Source: JAIXWP01 sp964428835 (lineage in GTDB: Bacteria > Bacteroidota > Bacteroidia > Flavobacteriales_D > Sanyastnellaceae). Taken from it: 15,749 nucleotides of DNA. Below, one piece after another: positions 1-6,414 of the stretch (the stretch's first letter is position 1; every line of letters starts with the position of its first letter). Under the pieces are notes generated by a model. It made no database searches. It was not told the DNA's origin and saw only the letters and a program-made list of their open reading frames with translations. A program made the translations under genes and the position numbers. The stretch lies in contig CAYRZQ010000067.1 of NCBI GenBank assembly GCA_964428835.1, positions 1-15,749 of the forward strand, given 5' to 3'.

Positions 1-582
1 GCTTGAAGGATTGAGTGGTTCATAATGATTAGCGGTCAACGGGGTTGCGTTGTTGAGTAGGCGAAAGTGCTTGTTTTTATCCAGGTTGATAATGGTTTTC
101 TTGCTAACCAATTTTAACGGTTTACCTGGGATTCCTTTCATTGCTATTGTTTCGCGTGGGCCTCTTCCAACGCCATTAAATACCGTCACTTCCCCTCGGA
201 TATTAACCTGCCAATCCTGATGCACCGTTTGCAGAATTTCCCAAGCGCGAGTAATCGCTTTTTCCTGCCCATGCTTTTGCCAGATATCTGCTAAATCAAA
301 ACAACTCAGGTGGCACGCTAGCCGGTTGTTGACTAAGCATGGCTCAAGCCATTTGGTTGCAAGATTATTGGTAATTGAATTCAGTTCAGCCCGAGTGCTG
401 ATATTTGGTGAGCGTTTTCCGTGCCACCAATCATTCCAGCTTGAAGCCGCTAACTTTGATGTTGGCAAACCTTTGTCAGTTAGCGCCCCTATAACCTCAC
501 GGTAGTAGGGGTTCTCTTTGGCTTCACCCAGTAGCGACCGCTGAAGAAGCCGTGTGAATATTCTTATCCGTAGTGTATTCAT
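1..582 (-). CDS. Hypothetical protein, partial (runs off the left edge)
   Basis: I do not recognise this family. The frame is open for 194 codons from an ATG at 582 down to base 1 with no stop, so the C-terminus lies outside the window. The N-terminal ~70 residues are rich in basic residues. They hold a segment around residues 38-62 (GLPTSKLAASSWNDWWHGKR) that loosely resembles a Cro-like helix-turn-helix recognition region, but this is inference only. No good ribosome binding site precedes the ATG; the palindrome at 585-615 starts three bases upstream. It diverges from the alpA-like gene, so both probably share a regulatory region. The long stop-free frame and position next to replication genes argue that it is real. 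A role in element maintenance or regulation is possible but unproven. Confidence 0.6.
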   Translation of the reverse strand, partial: MNTLRIRIFTRLLQRSLLGEAKENPYYREVIGALTDKGLPTSKLAASSWNDWWHGKRSPNISTRAELNSITNNLATKWLEPCLVNNRLACHLSCFDLADIWQKHGQEKAITRAWEILQTVHQDWQVNIRGEVTVFNGVGRGPRETIAMKGIPGKPLKLVSKKTIINLDKNKHFRLLNNATPLTANHYEPLNPSS

Positions 583-584
583 CG

Positions 585-615
585 AATTCTGTTTTTAATA
601 TTAAAAAACAGAATT
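585..615. promoter_or_regulatory. Near-perfect palindrome between divergent genes (candidate operator)
   Basis: A perfect 12-bp inverted repeat (AATTCTGTTTTT at 585-596 and AAAAACAGAATT at 604-615) flanks a 7-nt AT centre. It lies right against the start codon of the minus-strand gene and about 65 bp before the alpA-like gene. Its position between divergent genes suggests an operator bound by the AlpA-like protein or another element regulator. No convincing -35/-10 pair could be assigned, so the exact promoter is unknown. Confidence 0.5.
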
Positions 616-680
616 TAACAGAACCTCCTACATAATCACACCCCGTAACCTGCCTCCAACACAAAAGCACAGGAGGCACT

Positions 681-884
681 ATGAGCACCCAATATCTAAC
701 GCTGGATGAGGTCAGTCGCCGGTTACATATGGCACCAGGCACCGCACGAAACCGTATGAGTCGCCACGACCCTATGCCACCCTCGGTGCGCATTGGTCGC
801 CGTCGATTATTTCCGGAGGATCAGTTCAATCAATGGATGCATGAGCGCCAGCAATGCGAGCAAGGGCAGCAAACGAATGTTTGA
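681..884 (+). CDS. AlpA-like helix-turn-helix excisionase/regulator
   Basis: A 67-residue protein with a MerR/AlpA-type winged helix-turn-helix. YLTLDEVSRRLHMAPGTARN (residues 5-24) forms the helix-turn-helix, followed by a basic segment ending IGRRRLFPEDQFNQWM, the usual wing and C-terminal helix of this family. AlpA relatives act as excisionases or transcription activators of integrase genes in P4-like and other integrated elements. The start is clear: AGGAGG at 671-676 lies five bases before the ATG. The gene overlaps the downstream replication gene by 8 bp (ATGTTTGA), so the two are probably translated together. The likely role is control of excision and/or replication. The integrase sits at the far right end of the window, consistent with one mobile element. 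Confidence 0.85.
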   Translation: MSTQYLTLDEVSRRLHMAPGTARNRMSRHDPMPPSVRIGRRRLFPEDQFNQWMHERQQCEQGQQTNV

Positions 885-1680
885 TCTGAGTAACAAACGC
901 TCGCGCAACGCCCATATTGTTTATGCGCCGGTAGCCTTAGTCATCGCCACCTTGCCGCATCGTCAGGTGAATGGAACTGAGTTTGTTCGGCGTAATGGCC
1001 GCCACACGCTCAGCATCCTGGCACCGTCGCGGGTGGGCTTACCTTATGGTGTCATCCCGCGCTTGCTGGTGATTTGGATAACCACTCAAGTAAAAGCTAC
1101 CGGTCAGCGGGAAATTAAGTTGGGCGATTCCTGCAGAGCATTTTTAAAAGAGTTAGGCATTCAATCGACTGGTGGAAAAAACGGGTCTATCGGCCGCTTG
1201 AGAAAGCAACTGCGCAGTTTATTGCAATGCACTATCAGCATTAGCGAGCACAGCGAAAGCGTGGATCAAGAAAGTGGAATGCGCCTTGCGGATCAATCTG
1301 CACTTTGGTGGTCGGGCGATCACTTGCAAGAAAGTTTTATCTTTCTATCGAGTGCATTTTTTTACGATATAACGAAATCTGCTTTTCCGGTGGACGTGCG
1401 CGCAATTCGTGAGCTGCGCCAGTCACCCTTAGCGTTGGATATTTATCTGTGGATCACCTACAGGGTTTACCGGTTAACAAAACCCTGTGTGATTTCCTGG
1501 ATGGATTTACAAAATCAATTCGGTACTGATTACGCAAAGCAGTGGCATTTTGAAAAAGCCTTTACCAAACATTTGCAAAGCGTAAAGCGTGTGTATCCCG
1601 AATTAATTGCCCATTGTTCTGCAAAACAAGGGTTGTATTTGTATCCATCAAAAACCCATGTGTTAGGTGGCTGTGGATAA
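877..1680 (+). CDS. repA: RepA_C-family plasmid replication initiator
   Basis: A 267-residue protein resembling the plasmid RepA family (PF04796, RepA_C). It begins MFDLSNKRSRN and has the conserved core around 180-240: SPLALDIYLWITYRVYRLTK, then a segment ending in LQNQFGTDY, and a C-terminal YLYPSKTHV. The protein is expected to bind iterons and open the origin. I chose the ATG at 877 because AGGG at 863-866 gives a ribosome binding site about ten bases upstream and the start lies in the overlap with the alpA-like stop. The longer open frame back to 793 is antiparallel in codon sense to the real alpA-like frame and has no better site. A perfect DnaA box covers the stop codon, and five iterons follow within 25 bp, which strongly supports the call. 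Confidence 0.85.
   Translation: MFDLSNKRSRNAHIVYAPVALVIATLPHRQVNGTEFVRRNGRHTLSILAPSRVGLPYGVIPRLLVIWITTQVKATGQREIKLGDSCRAFLKELGIQSTGGKNGSIGRLRKQLRSLLQCTISISEHSESVDQESGMRLADQSALWWSGDHLQESFIFLSSAFFYDITKSAFPVDVRAIRELRQSPLALDIYLWITYRVYRLTKPCVISWMDLQNQFGTDYAKQWHFEKAFTKHLQSVKRVYPELIAHCSAKQGLYLYPSKTHVLGGCG
1672..1680 (-). promoter_or_regulatory. Perfect DnaA box overlapping the repA stop codon
   Basis: TGTGGATAA reads TTATCCACA on the minus strand, the exact DnaA consensus. It lies 23 bp before the first iteron and overlaps the last codons and stop of repA. Host DnaA boxes beside iterons are standard for iteron plasmid origins. Confidence 0.75.
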
Positions 1681-1703
1681 GCCTGTTAGTGCTCACAAAA
1701 CGG

Positions 1704-1820
1704 TGCGCATAAATGGTAACCGTAAAAATGAAAGTTGCGCATAAATGGTAACCGCCGTGCGCATAAATGGTAGCGGTGGTGCGCATAAACGGTAACCTTT
1801 TTGCGCATAAATGGTAACCG
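1704..1820 (+). repeat. Five 19-bp iterons of a plasmid-type replication origin
   Basis: Five direct copies of TGCGCATAAATGGTAACCG begin at 1704, 1736, 1758, 1780 and 1802. Copies 1, 2 and 5 are exact. Copy 3 ends TAGCGG, and copy 4 has AACGG for AATGG and a final T. Start-to-start spacing is 32, 22, 22 and 22 bp; 22 bp is about two helical turns, so initiators bound to copies 2-5 would sit on one face of the DNA. Placed directly after a RepA_C gene, this array is the likely binding site for the initiator and the core of an origin. The short gaps (3-13 bp) rule out a CRISPR array. Confidence 0.92.
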
Positions 1821-1883
1821 AACCTAAAAAATTGCTCCGTAACGTTATGAATTTAAAGCAGTTTTTCCACTAATTTTTTGCCC

Positions 1884-1923
1884 CCTATATAGACCTGTAT
1901 ATACCTATATATCCCTATAGCTT
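1884..1923 (+). repeat. Four 10-bp AT-rich tandem repeats, candidate DNA-unwinding element
   Basis: Four adjacent 10-mers start with CCT: CCTATATAGA, CCTGTATATA, CCTATATATC and CCTATAGCTT. A further ACCTGTAG follows at 1933. Tandem AT-rich repeats 60 bp after the iterons match the place where origins melt. The period of one helical turn is seen directly; the unwinding role is inferred. Confidence 0.6.
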
Positions 1924-1953
1924 TTTAACTGCACCTGTAGGGCTTGTTAATCA

Positions 1954-1962
1954 TGTGAATAA
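1954..1962 (-). promoter_or_regulatory. Second DnaA box
   Basis: TGTGAATAA reads TTATTCACA on the minus strand, which fits the relaxed DnaA consensus TTWTNCACA. It lies on the far side of the AT-rich repeats from the iterons, so the putative melting region is flanked by DnaA boxes at 1672 and 1954. Confidence 0.55.
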
Positions 1963-2000
1963 CTATTTTTGTACTGCGAAAAAATAAGCGAGGGAACAAT

Positions 2001-2055
2001 AGTGAATCAAAATGCACCAAAGTGAACGATAAAAAATGCAGTGAACCAAAGTGAA
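2001..2055 (+). repeat. Cluster of AGTGAA direct repeats
   Basis: AGTGAA occurs at 2001, 2021, 2040 and 2050; CCAAAGTGAA is exact at 2017-2026 and 2046-2055, and AATGCA precedes two of the copies. The spacings are 20, 19 and 10 bp, near whole helical turns. The function is unknown. Being next to the origin, it may bind an initiator or a partition or copy-control protein. Confidence 0.5.
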
Positions 2056-2097
2056 ATAAAAAGAATTAAAACGCACGAAATTCATAGGGCAAGTTGT

Positions 2098-2137
2098 GTA
2101 AAGTGATATACAAATTAAAATTTGCCTATCACTTTAC
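2098..2137. repeat. Long imperfect hairpin of unknown function
   Basis: GTAAAGTGATA (2098-2108) pairs perfectly with TATCACTTTAC (2127-2137). After a 2-nt mismatch, an inner CAAAT/ATTTG stem (2111-2115 and 2120-2124) closes on a 4-nt loop. There is no T-tract on either side, so it is not a normal intrinsic terminator. It may be a protein-binding dyad, a single-strand initiation site or a structured RNA. Confidence 0.55.
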
Positions 2138-2234
2138 TCCTTGGTATTCGCAGTTCTGCTCAAACGAAGTGGCTACCGCCTAGATATTTGAATAAGTGCG
2201 GAGTTTTAGTTGAGGGGAGGAATTTAGTAATAGA

Positions 2235-2263
2235 AGCCTATTTTTCTGGTTAAAAAATAGGCT
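2235..2263. repeat. Perfect 11-bp hairpin upstream of the defence operon
   Basis: AGCCTATTTTT (2235-2245) and AAAAATAGGCT (2253-2263) form a perfect inverted repeat with a 7-nt loop. No T-tract follows the stem. It lies about 115 bp before hsdR and could be an operator or leader structure. The rest of this gap up to 2377 shows only a small TTGGT/ACCAA dyad at 2332-2343 and no convincing promoter. Confidence 0.45.
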
Positions 2264-2377
2264 GTAAGCGCGTGAAATGTGACGTAGTATGTATCATCAT
2301 TAGCTGGTGTTATATTAGGCCTCTTGCAAGGTTGGTAAACCAATAATAGGCAGAATTACGCAAGTAGGACGTTATTG

Positions 2378-4807
2378 ATGGACAAAAAGCACTTAACCGA
2401 AACGGACATAATCACCAAGTTCATTCTCCCCGCCATTGAGCAAGCAGGTTGGGATTCTATGACCCAGCTACGCCAAGAGGTAAAGCTGCGCGATGGCAAG
2501 GTGATTGTGCGCGGCAACATGGGTGTGCGCAAAACCGTTAAGTCTGCTGATATCGTCCTTTACCACAAGCCCAACCTGCCGCTGGCGGTGATTGAAGCTA
2601 AAGCCAATAAGCACGAAGTCGGTAAAGGCATTCAACAAGGGTTAGATTACGCTCGCTTGCTCGATGTCCCTTTTGTGTTCGCCTCTAATGGTGATGGTTT
2701 TATCTTCCACGACAAAACAAACAGTACTGGCTTGATTGAATCCGAAATAGCCCTAAGTGAATTCCCCACACCAGAACAGCTATGGCAAAAATTCTGTGTA
2801 TGGAAGGGCTATACCCAAGCGCAATTGCCGGTAATTACCCAAGATTATTATGACGATGGCAGCGGCAAAGCTCCGCGCTATTACCAATTACAAGCCATTA
2901 ACAAAACCATTGAGGCGGTATCTTCAGGCCAAAACCGCGCCTTATTGGTGATGGCAACGGGAACAGGAAAAACCTACACCGCTTTTCAAATAATTTGGCG
3001 CTTATGGAAAGCACGCCAGAAAAAACGTATTTTGTTTTTGGCCGACCGCAATATTCTGGTGGATCAAACCCGCATAAATGATTTTCAACCCTTCGGCCAA
3101 GCCATGACCAAAGTAACAGGCCGTGAGATTGACCCTGCCTATGAAATTCACTTGGCCTTATACCAAGCATTAACCGGCCCAGAAGAATCGCAAAAAGCCT
3201 ACAAACAAGTAGGCCGCGATTTTTTCGATTTAATTGTTATCGACGAATGCCACCGCGGTAGCGCCGCCGAAGACAGCGCATGGCGTGAAATTTTGGAATA
3301 CTTCACTAGCGCAACCCAAATTGGTTTAACCGCAACCCCCAAAGAAACCGATGACGTTTCCAATACTGATTACTTCGGTGCCCCCGTTTATACCTACTCG
3401 CTCAAAGAAGGTATTGAAGATGGCTTCCTCGCACCTTACAAAGTGGTGCGGGTAGATTTAGATGTAGACCTACAAGGCTGGCGCCCCACCAAAAACCAAG
3501 TGGATAAAAACGGCGAGCTGATTGAAGACCGCATTTACAACCAAAAAGATTTTGATCGCACAATGGTGATCGATGAACGTACGCAATTAGTGGCCGAAAC
3601 CATTACCGCCTATTTAAAACGCACAGACCCAATGGCAAAAACCATTGTTTTTTGTAACGACATAGACCACGCCGAACGTATGCGCCGCGCACTGGTAAAT
3701 CTCAACCCAGAGCAGATGCAAAAGAACGACAAGTACGTCATGAAAATTACCGGTGATGATGAACTCGGTAAAGCGCAGTTAGATAACTTTATCAACCCCA
3801 AACGCGCATACCCCGTTATCGCCACCACCTCAGAATTAATGACCACAGGTGTAGATGCCAAAACCTGCAAGCTGGTCGTGTTAGATCAAAACATTCAATC
3901 CATGACCAAATTCAAACAGATTATTGGCCGTGGTACACGTATAGATGATCGCTACAACAAACTCTGGTTCACCATTTTAGATTTCAAAAAAGCCACCGAA
4001 TTATTTGCAGACCCAAGCTTTGATGGCGTACCCGAAAAAGTGATGGTGACGACAGCAGAAGATGTTATCGACTTGGAAGATTCAACTTTCGATGACGAAC
4101 TCGCCAGCGCGCAAGCAGAACAAGCAGAGGCAGAAGCGGCACTCGATGTTAACAACGGCAATGAAGTCAAAGACCCCCAAGCAACTTATGATGTAAACAA
4201 TGGGCTCGGCGATGGCCCAATCGAGGATGAAGAGGGCAAACGCTACGTTAAATATCGCGTATCTGGCGTAACCGTCACCAAAATTGCCGAGCGTGTGCAG
4301 TATTACGATACAGATGGAAAACTAGTGACAGAATCCTTCAAAGACTACACCCGAAACACCATTAAAAAACAATTCGCTTCCTTAAATGATTTTATAAAAA
4401 CATGGCAATGCAGCGAACGCAAACAAGCGATCATTAACGAATTAGAGGCTGAAGGCGTAATTTGGCAAGCCTTAGAAGAAGATGTAAGCCGCGACTTAGA
4501 CCCATTCGATTTAATATGTCACGTTGCCTTTGATCAGCCCGCACTCACGCGCCGCGAACGTGCAGAGAATGTGAAAAAGCGAAATTACTTCACCAAGTAT
4601 TCTTCCGCTGCGCAAAACGTATTAAATGCACTATTGGATAAATACGCCGATATTGGCGTAACCGAAATTGAATCCATTAACGTGTTAAAAGTAAAACCAC
4701 TAGATCAATTCGGCACACCGCTAGAGATTGTAAAAAATGCCTTTGGCAGCAAAAAAGAATACGAACAAGCCATTACCGAATTAGAAGCCGCGCTTTATAG
4801 CGCGTAA
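2378..4807 (+). CDS. hsdR: Type I restriction enzyme, R (endonuclease/translocase) subunit
   Basis: The motor and nuclease subunit of a type I restriction system, 809 residues, close to the EcoEI-type R subunit in size and layout. The N-terminal nuclease domain shows D58 and the E73-A-K75 pair of the PD-(D/E)xK fold. The SF2 helicase core has Walker A ATGTGKT (193-199), the DECH Walker B (289-292), LTAT motif III (about 317-320) and a QIIGRGTR motif VI. An acidic linker around residues 565-610 leads to a C-terminal domain of the EcoEI_R_C type. With HsdM and HsdS it translocates and cleaves unmethylated DNA. The ATG at 2378 has AGGA at 2366-2369; a TTG codon directly before it is a poorer start. 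No key motif is missing, so it should be active. Confidence 0.95.
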   Translation: MDKKHLTETDIITKFILPAIEQAGWDSMTQLRQEVKLRDGKVIVRGNMGVRKTVKSADIVLYHKPNLPLAVIEAKANKHEVGKGIQQGLDYARLLDVPFVFASNGDGFIFHDKTNSTGLIESEIALSEFPTPEQLWQKFCVWKGYTQAQLPVITQDYYDDGSGKAPRYYQLQAINKTIEAVSSGQNRALLVMATGTGKTYTAFQIIWRLWKARQKKRILFLADRNILVDQTRINDFQPFGQAMTKVTGREIDPAYEIHLALYQALTGPEESQKAYKQVGRDFFDLIVIDECHRGSAAEDSAWREILEYFTSATQIGLTATPKETDDVSNTDYFGAPVYTYSLKEGIEDGFLAPYKVVRVDLDVDLQGWRPTKNQVDKNGELIEDRIYNQKDFDRTMVIDERTQLVAETITAYLKRTDPMAKTIVFCNDIDHAERMRRALVNLNPEQMQKNDKYVMKITGDDELGKAQLDNFINPKRAYPVIATTSELMTTGVDAKTCKLVVLDQNIQSMTKFKQIIGRGTRIDDRYNKLWFTILDFKKATELFADPSFDGVPEKVMVTTAEDVIDLEDSTFDDELASAQAEQAEAEAALDVNNGNEVKDPQATYDVNNGLGDGPIEDEEGKRYVKYRVSGVTVTKIAERVQYYDTDGKLVTESFKDYTRNTIKKQFASLNDFIKTWQCSERKQAIINELEAEGVIWQALEEDVSRDLDPFDLICHVAFDQPALTRRERAENVKKRNYFTKYSSAAQNVLNALLDKYADIGVTEIESINVLKVKPLDQFGTPLEIVKNAFGSKKEYEQAITELEAALYSA

Positions 4808-4815
4808 TAAACCCT

Positions 4816-4903
4816 AAATCCCACCCCAGCCCTCCCTTTTTCAAAGGGAGGGAGCAATAAAAACCTCCTTTGAAAAAGGAGGTCGCCGTAGGCGGGAGGA
4901 TTT
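4816..4903. repeat. REPIN-like paired palindromic repeat between hsdR and hsdM
   Basis: An 88-bp element with roughly inverted ends (AAATCCCACC at the left, GGCGGGAGGATTT at the right). It contains two opposed GC-rich hairpins: CCCTCCCTTT/AAAGGGAGGG (4830-4852, loop TTC) and ACCTCCTTT/AAAGGAGGT (4863-4883, loop GAA). The two hairpins are related inverted copies, the layout of REPIN/short palindromic chromosomal repeats. It fills nearly the whole gap between hsdR and hsdM. It could modulate message stability or the R:M ratio, but no T-tract makes it an ordinary terminator. Confidence 0.65.
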
Positions 4904-4926
4904 GTTTTTCAAGAGTTAAAAAATTT

Positions 4927-6414
4927 ATGTCCATTTCATCCGTAGTTAAATCCATTCAAGACATCATGCGTAAAGATGCAGGTGTCGATGGCGATGCCCA
5001 ACGCTTGGGCCAACTGTCGTGGTTATTATTCTTAAAAATATTTGACGCTCAGGAAGAAATTCTAGAATTTGAACAAGAAGATGCCTACAAAGCACCTATA
5101 CCCAAAAAATACCTCTGGCGCAATTGGGCAGCAGACCCTGAAGGTATCACAGGCGAGGAGTTACTGGATTTTGTAAACCTAGAGTTGTTTCCCAAATTAA
5201 AAGATATGCCTGCACCGATTCGCTCCAACCCACGTGGTTTTGTAGCCAAAGAAGCGTTTAGCGATGCTTTTAACTACATGAAAAATGGCACCTTGCTGCG
5301 GCAGGTGATTAACAAGCTCAACGAAATAGATTTTACTAAAAAAGAAGAGCGCCATTTATTTGGTGATTTGTACGAACAAATTTTAAAAGATCTACAAAGT
5401 GCCGGTAACGCCGGTGAATTTTATACCCCACGAGCGGTGACCCGTTTTATTGTCGAGATGATCGACCCAAAACTTGGTGAATCTATTTTCGATCCTGCCT
5501 GCGGCACGGGCGGCTTTCTAAGCTGCGCCTTTGATCACGTAAAAACTAATTACGTAAAAACGGCGGAAGATCACGAAATTCTGCAACAACAAATTCACGG
5601 CGTAGAAAAGAAGCAATTACCGCACTTGCTCTGCACTACCAATATGTTGCTGCACGGCATAGAAGTACCAGTACAAATTAAACATGAAAACACCCTAAAT
5701 AAACCGCTCTCCAGTTGGGATGACGACGAACAAAAAGATGTCATCATCACCAACCCGCCCTTTGGCGGCACAGAGGAAGACGGCATAGAAAAAAACTTCC
5801 CCGCCGAAATGCAAACCCGCGAAACAGCGGATTTGTTTTTGCAGTTAATTATTGAAGTACTTAAAGACGGGGGTCGCGCAGCGGTCGTTCTGCCAGACGG
5901 CACACTCTTTGGTGAAGGCGTAAAAACCAAAATCAAAAAGCTGCTGTTAGACACCTGTAATTTGCACACAGTAGTGCGTTTGCCTAACTCTGTATTTGCG
6001 CCTTACACAGGCATCAAAACCAATATTTTATTTTTTGAAAAAGGCACGCCAACGAAAGAGGTTTGGTATTACGAGGTTCCATTGCCTGCCGGTGTAAAAG
6101 CCTTTAACAAAACAAAACCCATGAAGTTAGAAGACTTTTCCGCATGTGCAGAATGGTGGGGCGAAGGCAAAAAACAATCGGTAAAAGCCAAACGCAAAAA
6201 CCGTGTAGAGAACGAACAGGCGTGGAAAGTCAGTATTGAAGATATTGTTGCCCGCAACTACAACCTGGATATTAAAAACCCTCATGTTGCTGAACAAATA
6301 AGCCATGATCCAGACGAATTGTTGGCAACCTATGCGCAGCAACAAGAACAAATTCAAGGCCTGCGAGATCAACTGAAATCTATTTTAAGTGCAGCTTTAA
6401 TGGGGAAAGAATAA
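4927..6414 (+). CDS. hsdM: Type I restriction-modification N6-adenine methyltransferase, M subunit
   Basis: A 495-residue HsdM that transfers a methyl group from S-adenosylmethionine to adenine N6 and forms the core of the modification enzyme with HsdS. An HsdM_N helical domain covers about 1-140. It is followed by GEFYTPR (173-179), the SAM-binding motif DPACGTGGF (189-197) and the catalytic NPPF motif (276-279). All are intact. I chose the ATG at 4927 (MSISSVVKSIQDIMRK), the typical family N-terminus; the longer open frame starts at a TTG inside the repeat hairpin and is not credible. The ribosome binding site is weak (AAGAG about 12 bases upstream). The stop overlaps the hsdS start by one base (TAATG), indicating translational coupling with the specificity subunit. 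Confidence 0.95.
   Translation: MSISSVVKSIQDIMRKDAGVDGDAQRLGQLSWLLFLKIFDAQEEILEFEQEDAYKAPIPKKYLWRNWAADPEGITGEELLDFVNLELFPKLKDMPAPIRSNPRGFVAKEAFSDAFNYMKNGTLLRQVINKLNEIDFTKKEERHLFGDLYEQILKDLQSAGNAGEFYTPRAVTRFIVEMIDPKLGESIFDPACGTGGFLSCAFDHVKTNYVKTAEDHEILQQQIHGVEKKQLPHLLCTTNMLLHGIEVPVQIKHENTLNKPLSSWDDDEQKDVIITNPPFGGTEEDGIEKNFPAEMQTRETADLFLQLIIEVLKDGGRAAVVLPDGTLFGEGVKTKIKKLLLDTCNLHTVVRLPNSVFAPYTGIKTNILFFEKGTPTKEVWYYEVPLPAGVKAFNKTKPMKLEDFSACAEWWGEGKKQSVKAKRKNRVENEQAWKVSIEDIVARNYNLDIKNPHVAEQISHDPDELLATYAQQQEQIQGLRDQLKSILSAALMGKE

Noticed and set aside
793..876. Longer repA reading frame from 793
   Set aside because: It lies in another frame of the well-supported alpA-like gene; the ATG at 877 has a ribosome binding site.
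1562..1786. Minus-strand frame across the repA end and iterons
   Set aside because: It is antisense to repA and its N-terminal part is translated iteron sequence.
1704..1820. CRISPR-like array
   Set aside because: Units are 19 bp with gaps of only 3-13 bp, too short for spacers; they follow a RepA gene, so they are iterons.
4830..4883. Intrinsic terminator separating hsdR from hsdM
   Set aside because: Neither hairpin is followed by a T-tract, and the layout fits a palindromic repeat pair.
4870..4926. Longer hsdM start at TTG 4870
   Set aside because: It lies inside the repeat hairpin, and the protein from 4927 has the family's usual N-terminus.
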